DNA from: Bacteroidales bacterium Phil12
GTDB taxonomy: Bacteria > Bacteroidota > Bacteroidia > Bacteroidales > P3
Assembly: GCA_002633275.1 (NCBI GenBank)
Contig: NWBO01000158.1
Location: forward strand, 62,001 to 126,000
Direction: 5' to 3'
DNA length: 64,000 nucleotides
A program made the position numbers and the translations under genes. This document shows, in pieces, positions 18,729-27,649 of the stretch. The notes below the pieces were generated by a model that was given only the letters and a program-made list of their open reading frames with translations, was not told where the DNA came from and did no database searches. Position 1 is the stretch's first letter; each line of letters starts with the position of its first letter.

Positions 18729-19751
18729 TTATTTACTATTCTTTTTGTAATACTCAATAAGTTTCGGTACAACTTCAAACGCATCGCCAATAATTGTATA
18801 ATCCGCAATAGCATTCAATGGAGCGTTAGGGTCGGTATTAATACTTATTATTTTGGAACTTTGATCCATACCTGCACGATGTTGAACTGCACCGCTAACG
18901 CCACAACCTATATATAATTTAGGACGCACAGTAACTCCTGTTTGACCAATCTGTCTTTCGTGTTCAACCAAGCCTGCATCGACAGCAGCACGTGTTGCAC
19001 CAATCTCTCCACCAAGTGTGTCTGCCAATTGTTTCAAAAGAGCAAAACCGTTAGGTCTGTTCATTCCATAACCTCCGCAAACGATGATTTGAGCCCCCTT
19101 GATATTAACTTTTTGAGCCTCTATCTCACGAGATATAAACTCTATGCAGAAATCACTGTCCTGCGTGTAGTTTTTAACAGGCACTCTTACCAATTCACCC
19201 GAATGTTTCTCGTTGTATATTTCCTTTTTCATAACGCCCTCTCTGACTGTTGCCATTTGAGGACGGGTATGAGGATTGACAATCGTTGCTATGATGTTTC
19301 CACCAAAAGCAGGACGGATTTGATACAACAAATTATTTATTGTAGTATTGTTTTTTTTGTCTTCATAATCTCCGATTTCCAATGAAGTACAATCTGCCGT
19401 CAAACCGCAACGCAAATAAGACGCTACTCTCGGAGCCAAATCCCTACCAACTGACGTTGCACCAAACAAACAAATCTGAGGTTGTTTTTCTTTGATAAGT
19501 TTTGTAATGATTGCAAAATGAGGTAAAGTTTGATATGGGAACAACCTGCTGTCATCAGCATAATTTATAATATCAACACCGTAAGGATACAATGAAGACT
19601 CTAAATTTTTGACTTCATAACCGCAAACAACGGCTTCTACCTTAACTTTTAGTTCATCGGCCAATTTTCTTGCCTTAGAAATCAATTCCAATGAGACATC
19701 GGCTATAAAATTATCTTCCGTAATCTCACAATATACAAATATATTATTCAT
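18729..19751 (-). CDS. etfA: Electron transfer flavoprotein alpha subunit
   Basis: FAD-binding subunit of ETF, 340 residues. The N-terminal domain begins NNIFVYCEI. The C-terminal FAD domain from about 210 has GGYGMNRPNGF, GCGVSGAVQHRAGM (the ETF-alpha signature) and INTDPNAPLNAIADYTIIGD. It lies 4 bases after etfB and 21 before the acyl-CoA dehydrogenase, so the three should be co-translated as one electron-transfer module. Confidence 0.95.
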   Translation of the reverse strand: MNNIFVYCEITEDNFIADVSLELISKARKLADELKVKVEAVVCGYEVKNLESSLYPYGVDIINYADDSRLFPYQTLPHFAIITKLIKEKQPQICLFGATSVGRDLAPRVASYLRCGLTADCTSLEIGDYEDKKNNTTINNLLYQIRPAFGGNIIATIVNPHTRPQMATVREGVMKKEIYNEKHSGELVRVPVKNYTQDSDFCIEFISREIEAQKVNIKGAQIIVCGGYGMNRPNGFALLKQLADTLGGEIGATRAAVDAGLVEHERQIGQTGVTVRPKLYIGCGVSGAVQHRAGMDQSSKIISINTDPNAPLNAIADYTIIGDAFEVVPKLIEYYKKNSK

Positions 19752-19755
19752 AACC

Positions 19756-20559
19756 TTAACCGATAATATGTGTGTTAATCAATTCTTTCACTAAGTTGTC
19801 AATATTGGCATCCGTAGGCTCTAACGTAACGTTGTCCTTGTGAGTCAATACAACACTATCAATCTTTTTAACTTTGGTAGGAGAACCGGTAAGACCCAAA
19901 CGCTCGTCCTCTGCTTCAATATCCGCAGCATTGAACATCTTTATTTCGGCATTCTTGTACGCCATAAGTCTTTTGGCATTGTAATATCTTGCCTTAGGAG
20001 CGGAAGAATGAACGGTTACCAAAACAGGAAGATTGGTCTTTATGGTTTCAACACCTCTTTCCAATCTTCTTTTGATAGTTATGTCCTTATCCGTAATATC
20101 CACCAATTCTTCTGCGTATGTTATCTGAGGAATACCAAGTTTCTCTGCCGTTTGAGGGCCGACCTGTGCGGTATCTCCGTCAATGGCTTGACGACCACCG
20201 AATACAATATCCACTTTTCCTAATTTCTTAACGGCTTGCGATATTGCGTAAGACGTCGCCAAAGTATCAGAACCTGCAAGTTTTCTGTCTGAAACCACAA
20301 CACCGCCGTCAGCACCTCTGAACATAGCATCTCTAACTATTTCAGCGGCTCTATCAGGACCCATTGTAACAATAGTAATTTCTGTATCTTTTTTACGATC
20401 TTTGATAGCCAAAGCCATTTCCAAAGCGTTCAAATCCTCAGGATTAAATATAGCAGCAAGAGCCTGTCTATTGACTGTGCCTTCTGCGGTCATGGCATCC
20501 TTACCAACGTTTCTGGTATCAGGAACTTGTTTAGCCAAAACAACAATTTTCAAACTCAT
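19756..20559 (-). CDS. etfB: Electron transfer flavoprotein beta subunit
   Basis: AMP/FAD-binding partner of EtfA, 267 residues. Starts SLKIVVLAKQVPDTRNVG; contains NPEDLNALEMAL near 39, VTMGPDRAAEIVRDAMFRGADGG split over 65-88, and FGGRQAIDGDTAQVGPQTAE near 119, the ETF-beta signature region. First gene of the etfB-etfA-acd operon, with a promoter 50 bases upstream. Whether the complex bifurcates electrons cannot be decided from motifs seen here. Confidence 0.95.
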   Translation of the reverse strand: MSLKIVVLAKQVPDTRNVGKDAMTAEGTVNRQALAAIFNPEDLNALEMALAIKDRKKDTEITIVTMGPDRAAEIVRDAMFRGADGGVVVSDRKLAGSDTLATSYAISQAVKKLGKVDIVFGGRQAIDGDTAQVGPQTAEKLGIPQITYAEELVDITDKDITIKRRLERGVETIKTNLPVLVTVHSSAPKARYYNAKRLMAYKNAEIKMFNAADIEAEDERLGLTGSPTKVKKIDSVVLTHKDNVTLEPTDANIDNLVKELINTHIIG

Positions 20560-20609
20560 TATATTATATATTTAGTTTTTGAAATGTATTATTTTACTTT
20601 TTTAAGACT

Positions 20610-20618
20610 GCAAAATTA
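20610..20618 (-). promoter_or_regulatory. -7 promoter element of etfB operon
   Basis: Minus-strand TAATTTTGC, 50 bases before the etfB start. The remaining bases up to 20800 in this divergent gap hold no recognisable feature. Confidence 0.7.
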
Positions 20619-20809
20619 AAACAAATTTTCAAATTAACGCCCCTTGCGGCAAAAAATCGCAATTTTATGGCATTTTACATTTTGTATTTTTAATAAAAAA
20701 CTATCGTAACACTTGCGAAAAACATATATTCATTTGTTAAAATCATAACAACAAAACACAAAATACAATCATCATAAACTCACAGAAAAACCATAATAAA
20801 AAATTTTTG

Positions 20810-20818
20810 TACTTTTGC
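20810..20818 (+). promoter_or_regulatory. -7 promoter element of truA
   Basis: TACTTTTGC, 112 bases before the truA ATG. The predicted transcript would start about where the 21-base array begins (20829), so the array would form almost the whole 5' leader. Confidence 0.75.
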
Positions 20819-20828
20819 AATCACGAAA

Positions 20829-20912
20829 ATAGTTATTGAAACTAATTTATTAATCACTCACATTAAAAAAATAGTTACTGAAACTAATTTAGTGATTACT
20901 CACATTGGAAAA
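20829..20912. repeat. 21-bp phased array, 4 units, in truA leader
   Basis: Units at 20829, 20850, 20871 and 20892. Two types alternate: ATAGTTATTGAAACTAAT and ATAGTTACTGAAACTAAT at positions one and three, TTAATCACTCACATTA and GTGATTACTCACATTG at two and four. That makes a 42-base higher-order period. It ends 18 bases before the truA start. Confidence 0.9.
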
Positions 20913-20930
20913 ATAAAGAATTAAAAACTG

Positions 20931-21725
20931 ATGCGTTGGGGGTTGATTTTACAATACAATGGTAAGAATTATTACGGTTGGCAACGTCAAAAAACAGATG
21001 TTCCGACGGTTCAAGGTGTGCTTTGTAAGTGCTTTTCAAACGTGTTGCAAGAAGAAATAATCGTTTATGGTTGCGGACGCACCGATACGGGAGTGCATGC
21101 GAAGAACTATGTCGCCTACTTTGATTCCTCAAACCTCAAAGCGGATATGACCGATTGGCTTTTGTGGAAGATTAATGCCTATCTGCCTTTTGATATTCGG
21201 ATAAACCACATTGTGAAAGTCCCCGAAGATTTCAATGCCCGCTTTGATGCCATATCACGAACGTACAGGTATTATATCGCAACGAAAAAACAGCCTTTTA
21301 ACATCGAATTTGCCTGGTTTGTTCCTCAAAAACTTGATATAAAAAAGATGAATACCGCTGCACGTATTTTGTATCAGTACGATGATTTCACGTCTTTTTC
21401 CAAGTTAAACACGCAGACGATGACCAATGATTGCCAGATTTTGTATGCTCATTGGGAGAAGAAAGGGGAGTTTTTGATTTTTACGATACGAGCCAACCGT
21501 TTTTTACGTAATATGGTGCGAGCCATTGTCGGCACTCTTGTGGAGGTTGGCAAGGGAAGTCGCAGCGTTGAGGATTTTGCGAAAGTGATAGAGGCTAAAA
21601 ACCGCAGTATAGCAGGACATTCGGCAGCGGCACACGGCTTGTTTTTAGAGGAAATAGAATACGATCCAGCTGTATTTCCGCGAAAATTGTTTGACTATCA
21701 GACGCCGAAAATCTTTGGATTTTAG
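20931..21725 (+). CDS. truA: tRNA pseudouridine(38-40) synthase TruA
   Basis: Modifies uridines 38-40 in the anticodon arm of tRNAs. 264 residues, typical. Motif CGRTDTGVHA gives the catalytic Asp52; SFSKLNTQT-like segment and FLRNMVRAIVGTLVEVG near 203 are conserved family blocks. The start MRWGLILQYNGKNYYGWQRQ aligns with the family. Promoter at 20810; convergent to the xer gene. Confidence 0.95.
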   Translation: MRWGLILQYNGKNYYGWQRQKTDVPTVQGVLCKCFSNVLQEEIIVYGCGRTDTGVHAKNYVAYFDSSNLKADMTDWLLWKINAYLPFDIRINHIVKVPEDFNARFDAISRTYRYYIATKKQPFNIEFAWFVPQKLDIKKMNTAARILYQYDDFTSFSKLNTQTMTNDCQILYAHWEKKGEFLIFTIRANRFLRNMVRAIVGTLVEVGKGSRSVEDFAKVIEAKNRSIAGHSAAAHGLFLEEIEYDPAVFPRKLFDYQTPKIFGF

Positions 21726-21789
21726 ACGATTTTCTATTTTTGTTAAACCAAAAATACTTGTTAGAAAATCAATACCATTAAATCAAAAA

Positions 21790-21894
21790 TTAGTGTTAAA
21801 CACTGATAAAATAATGTCTCACATTAATAAAATAGTGTTAAACATTATTTTTATGGTTTGTCGTATTATTTTAATGGAAATACTCATTGTTTTA
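21790..21894. repeat. 21-bp phased array, 5 units
   Basis: Units at 21790 (TTAGTGTTAAACACTGAT), 21811 (ATAATGTCTCACATTAAT), 21832 (ATAGTGTTAAACATTATT), then weaker ones at 21853 and 21874. It lies between convergent truA and xer and touches the stop codon of xer (21892). Confidence 0.9.
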
Positions 21895-22824
21895 TTTTTC
21901 GTAAAAAGGGTGGTGGTCTTGCAAGGTGTGTCTTAAATCATCAGTTTTCAAATTGATATAAATCTCCGTGGCAGTTATACAAGAATGGCCTAACATCTCT
22001 TTGACTGCCACAAGGTTGGCTCCGTTGCGTATGAGTTCGGTGGCAAAAGAATGACGCAAAATATGGGGGTGGATTTTCTTTTTTATACCTGCTTTCAAAG
22101 CCGCTTCGTTCAACATTTTATTAATCGCTTGACGTGTCATTTTGCTACCACGTGTATGCGAAACAAACACATAATCACGACTTTTAGGCTGAATATTGAC
22201 CTTGCTACGATAGTTTTTTATATACTTTTTGAGGTCATTCAAAACATTTGTGGCAATGGGAACGAACCTTTCTTTATCGCCCTTTCCGATGATGTCAAGA
22301 TACCTTTGCTTGAAATTTATATTGTCAAGTTTAAGATTAATAAACTCACTAACACGAAGACCTGTCGCATAAAGAAACTCTATACTTAACCAATTTCTGT
22401 AACCATAGCTTGTCGAGGTGTCAATGGCATTCATCATTGCAAAAATTTCTTTTTCCTCCAAAATCACAGGCAGTTTTTGTTCAAGTTTTGGAGTTATAAC
22501 CAATCGGGATATATCTTTTTGCAAAACATCGCTGAATACCAAAAATTTGAAAAATGCTCGCAAAGATTGTATTATACGTGTCTGTGAAGTGGCTTTAAGT
22601 AATTTTTCTTCTTTGTTTTTATCCTTAAACACAAGTATTGTTTGCAAAAATTCATCTATAATTTGTGGCGTTATGTCTTCAAATTCTTTGTCGGGATATT
22701 CAGTTGAAAGAAAATTGCAAAACCGTTCGCAATCACACATATATGCAATAGTGGTGTTGTCGCTTAAAGAACGCTCAACTTTCAAAAAATACTTAAATTG
22801 TTCTAAATATTTTGCACTATCCAT
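21892..22824 (-). CDS. xerD: Tyrosine recombinase of the XerC/XerD type
   Basis: Site-specific recombinase, 310 residues. N-terminal SAM-like core-binding domain (1-105) and a catalytic domain with all expected residues: Arg157 in TGLRVSEF, Lys181 in GKGDKER, His254 and Arg257 in HILRHSF, His280 in MLGHSC and nucleophile Tyr289 in TEIYINL. Length and motif spacing fit the chromosome-dimer resolvases more than integrases, and no phage or transposon genes surround it. XerC and XerD cannot be told apart here; the symbol is tentative. Confidence 0.88.
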   Translation of the reverse strand: MDSAKYLEQFKYFLKVERSLSDNTTIAYMCDCERFCNFLSTEYPDKEFEDITPQIIDEFLQTILVFKDKNKEEKLLKATSQTRIIQSLRAFFKFLVFSDVLQKDISRLVITPKLEQKLPVILEEKEIFAMMNAIDTSTSYGYRNWLSIEFLYATGLRVSEFINLKLDNINFKQRYLDIIGKGDKERFVPIATNVLNDLKKYIKNYRSKVNIQPKSRDYVFVSHTRGSKMTRQAINKMLNEAALKAGIKKKIHPHILRHSFATELIRNGANLVAVKEMLGHSCITATEIYINLKTDDLRHTLQDHHPFYEK

Positions 22825-22903
22825 AAATGTGTAGCCAAGTTTTAGTTGTGATTGTTTTTAGTGTTTTTTAGATGTCGTTTTATGTCGGTGTGATTTTACG
22901 TTT

Positions 22904-22966
22904 TTAGTGTTTAACACTATTTCGCTGATGTTTAATATTATTTTACTGATGTTTAATATTATTTTT
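22904..22966. repeat. 21-bp phased array, 3 clear units
   Basis: Units at 22904 (TTAGTGTTTAACACTATT), 22925 (CTGATGTTTAATATTATT) and 22946 (the same as the second). Two degenerate units may precede at 22862 and 22883. Lies between the xer start and the mtgA stop. Confidence 0.9.
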
Positions 22967-22974
22967 GCCATTGC

Positions 22975-23706
22975 TTAAAGTCTTGGTCTGCCTATTATAT
23001 TCATCTTCCTTTGAATTCTATTTGCTCTGCGATTAAGATATGAGGACGGATTGGCAGCATTACGCTTCAATGGGGAAGGTAGTATGGAGGCGAGCAAAGC
23101 GGCTTCGCGTTTTGACAGATGAGATGCCGAATGGTGAAAATAATATTGCGAAGCAGCCTCAACGCCATAGATTCCATCGCCAAACTCAATGATATTAAGA
23201 TAAACTTCCATAATTCTTTTCTTTGACCAAAAGGTTTCCATTAACACCGTATGCCAAGCCTCTAAACCTTTACGGATATACGATTTTTGAATCCAAAGAA
23301 AAGCGTTTTTAGCAGTCTGTTGGGTAATAGTGCTACCGCCGAAAGCCTTTTTGCCTCTTGCTTTATTGACTTTTTGTGCGTGTTTTATCGCATCAATATC
23401 AAAACCTCTGTGATGCCTAAAATTATTATCCTCCGAAGCTATCACGGCAACAACCATATTAGGGGAGATGTCTTCGTATTTAATCCATTGTTTTTGCAAT
23501 CTGACCTCTCTTTTGGAATCGAACATTTGTTCAACGCAACGTTGCACCATAAGAATGGTTATCGGTGGGTTAATCCATTTGTAAGCAAGGGTTATCACAA
23601 TTGTCCATAAAAAATAAATCAAAACAACCAAACCCAAACGTTTGAAGAACTTTTTGAAAGAGAAATGACGTTTCTTTTTTTGTGTATTTGTAGTTGCTTG
23701 TGCCAT
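22975..23706 (-). CDS. mtgA: Monofunctional peptidoglycan glycosyltransferase
   Basis: Membrane-anchored GT51 enzyme that polymerises lipid II. About 243 residues from MAQATTNTQ; an in-frame start at 23733 lies within the promoter region and is rejected. A cytoplasmic basic stretch KKKRHFSFKKFFKRL precedes one transmembrane helix (GLVVLIYFLWTIVITLAY). Catalytic motifs: ASEDNNFRHHRGFD near 100 with the general-base Glu, GGSTITQQTAKN near 126, KRIMEVYLN near 162 and GIYGVEAASQYYF near 177. No transpeptidase domain follows. Confidence 0.94.
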   Translation of the reverse strand: MAQATTNTQKKKRHFSFKKFFKRLGLVVLIYFLWTIVITLAYKWINPPITILMVQRCVEQMFDSKREVRLQKQWIKYEDISPNMVVAVIASEDNNFRHHRGFDIDAIKHAQKVNKARGKKAFGGSTITQQTAKNAFLWIQKSYIRKGLEAWHTVLMETFWSKKRIMEVYLNIIEFGDGIYGVEAASQYYFHHSASHLSKREAALLASILPSPLKRNAANPSSYLNRRANRIQRKMNIIGRPRL

Positions 23707-23729
23707 AACATTATCTGATAAAATGAGGT

Positions 23730-23738
23730 GCAAAGTTA
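23730..23738 (-). promoter_or_regulatory. -7 promoter element of mtgA
   Basis: Minus-strand TAACTTTGC, 23 bases before the start at 23706. Confidence 0.72.
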
Positions 23739-23812
23739 AGAAAAAAGAAAGTTATACCCATTATTTTCAATAAAAAACAAGTGTTTTTCATATACAAAAC
23801 AAATTTTTTTCA

Positions 23813-23821
23813 TACTTTTGC
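23813..23821 (+). promoter_or_regulatory. -7 promoter element of the T9SS-exported protein gene
   Basis: TACTTTTGC, 33 bases before the ATG at 23855. Divergent from the mtgA promoter. Confidence 0.75.
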
Positions 23822-23854
23822 AAACTGAAAGTTAATAAGATTGGTTCGTAGCAG

Positions 23855-25525
23855 ATGATAAATCCTAAAATATATATGGTTGTGGCGTTTTTATTCGGGT
23901 TAGTCGGCAGTTGTTTTGCCGAAAATCCTTTGTCAAATACAGACCGAACAAAAATTCCTTTAATTCCAACCGATACCATAACGATAAACATATCAAAAAC
24001 GCCTAATACTAAGGATTTTGAAAGTGATTGTATTATAGAGATAACAAACGATACATTTTTGGAAACAAAAAACGATACAACCATTATTCTTACTTTATCA
24101 AAGGTTGCTGATGCCTACTCTTGGTATAAATATGACCCAAAAAGCGATATTAAAACGTTATTGGGTAATGGTGGTACGCAAATGGTGGCAATAAATGGCG
24201 GAAGCGATGAATATTTCATTATTGAAGCGACAATAACAGATGAGGAAGAACTTTTAACAAACGGAGATTTTGAAGCAGGAAATACTGGCTTTACAAGTGA
24301 ATACACATATATTTCAGTGGCAGGCGATGATGCTTTGAGCGAAGAAAATAACTACGCAATAGGAATAAATCCAAAAGATTATAATACCGATTGGGTGGAT
24401 TGCACGAATGGGACAAATGTATTTATTGCCAATGGCTCAAACGTGGATAATCAAAAAGTTTATTCCACAACGGCTATAATTAATCCCAACACCTATTATA
24501 GTTTATCATTCAAAGCGACGAACATTGCAGATATTAAGAATAGCGAGGAACTATCAAAATTTATGTTGTCAGTAAATGATGAAACGCTTGGAGGAGATAT
24601 GTCGGTAGAAGCAACGCAGTGTGATTGGAAATCGTTCGATAGGATTTATTATAGTGATGACAATACAACGGCAAGTATAGATATTTTAAGTAAAACAACA
24701 GCTTCTAACGGTAATGACTTTGCTATTGATGATATATCTTTACGCCGTGTTTGTTTTGCATCGGATACTATTCATATAAGTACAATCCAGCCTAATTATA
24801 TTGCAATCTATGACACAATATGTGAAAACGAAACTTACAATAAATATGATTTTATTGCCGATACAGCAGGCGAGTATGTCAAACGGTTGGTAAATCAATA
24901 TGGTTGCGACAGTATCATTACCTTGTATCTTACGGTTAATCCTACGTATAACGATACTTTGTATTTGGTAGGTTGCGGCGAGGGATATAATGACGATAAT
25001 TTCCTTATAGAACAATCGGGAATTTATACGAGAACATTGCAGACAATAGAGGGCTGCGACAGTATCGTAACCATTGTTTTCAAATACGTGGAGCCTTTCG
25101 TTGATAGCATTAGCGCAGAAATATATAAAGGAGATACATTTACTATGTATGGCTTTAATGAAAGTACTACCGGTTCGTATGAAATGGTTTATCAAGATAC
25201 CAACGGCTGCGATAGTACATATTATTTGGATTTGAAGGTTATAAATTTCCGCTTTCCTAACGTGGTAACCCCTAACGGCGACGGAGTCAATGATATTTTC
25301 GATATAACAGATGTCTTGGAGCAAACCATATTTACCAATGTTACAATAAGAATTTACAACCGCTATGGCAGAACTATCTTTGAGGTGGAAAATCCAAAAA
25401 CTATTGCCGATATGTGGGATCCGGATGCAACCAATACCCCGACAGGTACATACTTTTTCAGATTTACTGCCAAAAGCCAATCAAAAAATATTGACTTTGT
25501 CGGGACAATCGATGTGTTAAGGTAA
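23855..25525 (+). CDS. T9SS-exported protein with type B sorting domain
   Basis: 556-residue secreted protein. Signal peptide MVVAFLFGLVGSCFA (cleavage near 23). Residues 125-300 look like a carbohydrate-binding-type jelly roll (LLTNGDFEAGNTGF start, DDISLRRV end). From 310 there are three repeats of the form DTIC-x-Y-x-F-x-G-x-Y-GCDSI with alternating strands, each holding a GCDS block (near 352, 402, 454). The last 90 residues are a type B (gliding-motility type) T9SS sorting domain: FPNVVTPNGDGVNDIF, IRIYNRYGRTIFE, PTGTYFFRF and a short final strand. It is therefore expected on the cell surface or in the medium. Binding partner unknown. Confidence 0.9.
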   Translation: MINPKIYMVVAFLFGLVGSCFAENPLSNTDRTKIPLIPTDTITINISKTPNTKDFESDCIIEITNDTFLETKNDTTIILTLSKVADAYSWYKYDPKSDIKTLLGNGGTQMVAINGGSDEYFIIEATITDEEELLTNGDFEAGNTGFTSEYTYISVAGDDALSEENNYAIGINPKDYNTDWVDCTNGTNVFIANGSNVDNQKVYSTTAIINPNTYYSLSFKATNIADIKNSEELSKFMLSVNDETLGGDMSVEATQCDWKSFDRIYYSDDNTTASIDILSKTTASNGNDFAIDDISLRRVCFASDTIHISTIQPNYIAIYDTICENETYNKYDFIADTAGEYVKRLVNQYGCDSIITLYLTVNPTYNDTLYLVGCGEGYNDDNFLIEQSGIYTRTLQTIEGCDSIVTIVFKYVEPFVDSISAEIYKGDTFTMYGFNESTTGSYEMVYQDTNGCDSTYYLDLKVINFRFPNVVTPNGDGVNDIFDITDVLEQTIFTNVTIRIYNRYGRTIFEVENPKTIADMWDPDATNTPTGTYFFRFTAKSQSKNIDFVGTIDVLR

Positions 25526-25571
25526 AACCTTGATATATCAGCGAAATAAAAAACACACAAGCCAAAATAAA

Positions 25572-25739
25572 TTAATCACTGACGTGTGCGTTTTAGTTAT
25601 AAAGGCTACCAAATTGGTATCACTAATTATTTTGATAATATCACTAATTATTATTTTAGTTTCACTAACTATTTTTTTTCTTTTCACTTATTATTTTCGT
25701 CTTATCACTAATCGTTATAGTCGTATCACTAAACAACCT
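25572..25739. repeat. 21-bp phased array, 8 units
   Basis: Units at 25572, 25593, 25614, 25635, 25656, 25677, 25698 and 25719. The six last share the core TATCACTAAT / TTTCACTAAC / TTTCACTTAT at fixed position; the first two are diverged. 168 bases with no indel between units. Lies between convergent genes. Confidence 0.92.
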
Positions 25740-25794
25740 TGAAAATACATATTACAATAATGTATAATCTCAAATAGCAATATTTTTAGTAAAA

Positions 25795-26436
25795 TTACTT
25801 ATTGCGAATAGGAATACGTATTACAGTTTTGCATTTATCGGCAGCAACTTTGCGAGGGTCGGATAAATAAATTTCGTGATGATGACGATTTTCATTTATA
25901 TCGTTGGCATAATTGTTTTGATTGATATAATCTTCCATTAAGGAAATGGATTGAGGTTCGCTGTCATAATCGCCTATATGCATCATCTGAACGCATAAGC
26001 CCTCATCAATTGTCAAAAACTTTGCTTGCGAACAATCCAATCCCTTTTTCTTTTTCGTTGCACTATCAACAGCCCAATCAAAATCCTTTTGAGTAACGAA
26101 ATCGGGCAGACGGATAAGCGAAATCCATTGAAAGGCTTCTTTATCTTTGCCGTCAAAAAACTGCTTACCCTTATCGCTTAACCACCATAAGCCTTCAAGT
26201 GGAGGAACAACGTACTCAAAAAATCCTTCAATCTTGTAATCCGTTTTATAACTCATCTTCAAAGTATAAGCAACGGAATATAGAATTTCTATTGAGTGTT
26301 TGTACAATCCGTCTTCCTTATTGGGATTGCCAAAACCCTGCACCGAGATGTAATTCATTTTGGGAATGGTAACAATTTGAGGGTTGTTTTTTGGAAGATA
26401 ATATTCCTTGTATTCTTTTTTGAAATCAAAAGCCAT
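25795..26436 (-). CDS. GyrI-like small-molecule-binding domain protein
   Basis: 213 residues resembling stand-alone GyrI-like/SOUL-fold proteins: N-terminal FDFKKEYKEYYLPK, then IPKMNYISVQGFGNP, a block typical of this family, and VPPLEGLWW, FVTQKDFDWAV and KFLTIDEGLCVQMMHIGDY, then HHEIYLSDPRK near the end. No DNA-binding domain is present. The family binds hydrophobic ligands in transcription factors such as BmrR and Rob; the free form's role is unknown. It follows dapD by 41 bases on the same strand. Confidence 0.85.
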   Translation of the reverse strand: MAFDFKKEYKEYYLPKNNPQIVTIPKMNYISVQGFGNPNKEDGLYKHSIEILYSVAYTLKMSYKTDYKIEGFFEYVVPPLEGLWWLSDKGKQFFDGKDKEAFQWISLIRLPDFVTQKDFDWAVDSATKKKKGLDCSQAKFLTIDEGLCVQMMHIGDYDSEPQSISLMEDYINQNNYANDINENRHHHEIYLSDPRKVAADKCKTVIRIPIRNK

Positions 26437-26477
26437 ATACGTGCAAATAGTGTTTTAATACGTGTTAGTCAAAAAAA

Positions 26478-27281
26478 TTAAAACAATCTTAGTGCATCGT
26501 TTAACGAAGTCTTTTTGTCGGTTGATTCTTTTCTTTTTCCGATGATAAGAGCGCAATTAACGTTGTAGTCTCCGCTTGGAAAATGTTTGGTATAACTGCC
26601 GGGAACTACCACAGAATTTTCAGGAACCATACCTGTGTAAATAACTTCTTTATCATTCGTTACATCGATTATCTTTGTCGAAGCGGTGATTGTTGTGCCT
26701 GCTCCCAAGACAGCACCTTGGCAAACTCTTGCTCCTTCGACCACAATGCAGCGAGAACCAATAAAACAATGGTCTTCTATTATGACCGGCTTAGCACCTA
26801 TCGGTTCCAAAACGCCGCCAATACCGACACCGCCTGCAAGATGAACATTTTTGCCGATTTGTGCAGCACTGCCCACCGTTGCCCAAGTGTCAATCATAGT
26901 ACCCTCATCGACGTATGCTCCTATATTTACAAATGACGGCATCATAACAACTCCGCTTGCCAAAAACGCTCCGTAACGAGCCACAGCACCGGGTACAACT
27001 CTGACGCCCCATTGCATAAAATCTTTCTTCAACGGAACTTTGTCGGCGTATTCAAAATCGCCTGCGTGCATATCTTTTACTTTGTTGATGGCAAAATAAA
27101 GATTTATCGCCTTTTGAATCCAAGAATTGATGACCCAATCGTCGCCTTGTTTTTCGGCAACACGAATTTCGCCTCTGTTAAGTAATGAAATAGTGTCGTT
27201 AATATCGTTTATTACATTCTTTTGCGACAAAAGTGAGCGGTCTTCCCACGCTTTTCCTATCGATTGTGTATCTATAAGCAT
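26478..27281 (-). CDS. dapD: 2,3,4,5-tetrahydropyridine-2,6-dicarboxylate N-succinyltransferase
   Basis: Acyltransferase of the succinylase route to diaminopimelate and lysine. 267 residues from the ATG at 27281 (a TTG two codons earlier is also in frame). Left-handed beta-helix built from hexapeptide turns between about 95 and 235 (GVVMMPSFVNIGAYVDEGT, IGKNVHLAGGVGIGG, VIIEDHCFIGSRCIVVEG). RVVPGAVARYGAF and DTWATVGSAAQIG fit DapD specifically. Confidence 0.95.
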   Translation of the reverse strand: MLIDTQSIGKAWEDRSLLSQKNVINDINDTISLLNRGEIRVAEKQGDDWVINSWIQKAINLYFAINKVKDMHAGDFEYADKVPLKKDFMQWGVRVVPGAVARYGAFLASGVVMMPSFVNIGAYVDEGTMIDTWATVGSAAQIGKNVHLAGGVGIGGVLEPIGAKPVIIEDHCFIGSRCIVVEGARVCQGAVLGAGTTITASTKIIDVTNDKEVIYTGMVPENSVVVPGSYTKHFPSGDYNVNCALIIGKRKESTDKKTSLNDALRLF

Positions 27282-27304
27282 AACCAAAAATTTTTATTTC
27301 ACCT

Positions 27305-27313
27305 GCAAAGATA
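27305..27313 (-). promoter_or_regulatory. -7 promoter element of dapD
   Basis: Minus-strand TATCTTTGC, 23 bases before the ATG at 27281. Confidence 0.75.
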
Positions 27314-27358
27314 ATACTTTTTGGAGTATAAATATGTTTTTTGATATTTTTCGTAAAA

Positions 27359-27463
27359 TTTTTATCACATATTACAAAATTAGTGTTAAACACCGGTAGA
27401 ATAATGTGAGTGATTAATAAATTAGTGTTAAACATCAGTAAAACGATTTGTCGTATTGTTTGA
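27359..27463. repeat. 21-bp phased array, 3 clear and 2 weak units
   Basis: Clear units at 27380 (TTAGTGTTAAACACCGGT), 27401 (ATAATGTGAGTGATTAAT) and 27422 (TTAGTGTTAAACATCAGT); weaker in-phase ones at 27359 and 27443. The order of types is very close to the array at 42400-42462. Located between the divergent dapD and nucleoside-kinase promoters. Confidence 0.88.
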
Positions 27464-27607
27464 ACGATAAGTGTAGGTAATGTAATGACGTGATGCAGAA
27501 GAAAATTTTCAAGAGTTTTCGGCGTAAAAATCAGTGGATAAAATATCAAGAACAAAAGAAAAATCAACTAAAAATCGAAATCTTTTTGTTTTTTGTGAAA
27601 AAACACG

Positions 27608-27616
27608 TAACTTTGC
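27608..27616 (+). promoter_or_regulatory. -7 promoter element of the deoxynucleoside kinase-kdsB operon
   Basis: TAACTTTGC, 33 bases before the ATG at 27650. Confidence 0.75.
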
Positions 27617-27649
27617 AACTGAATAAAGATTTGATAAATACACACGAAA

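Noticed and set aside
20829-20912. Plasmid-type iterons or oriC
   Set aside because: Arrays are scattered between many gene pairs, and I saw no dnaA or rep gene and no cluster of DnaA boxes.
24740-25480. 246-codon minus-strand frame inside the T9SS-exported protein gene
   Set aside because: Antisense to a gene with a signal peptide and a sorting domain; its product has no recognisable domain.
27199-27567. 122-codon minus-strand frame between dapD and the nucleoside kinase
   Set aside because: It runs through the dapD promoter and a repeat array and encodes array heptads; no ribosome site or domain.
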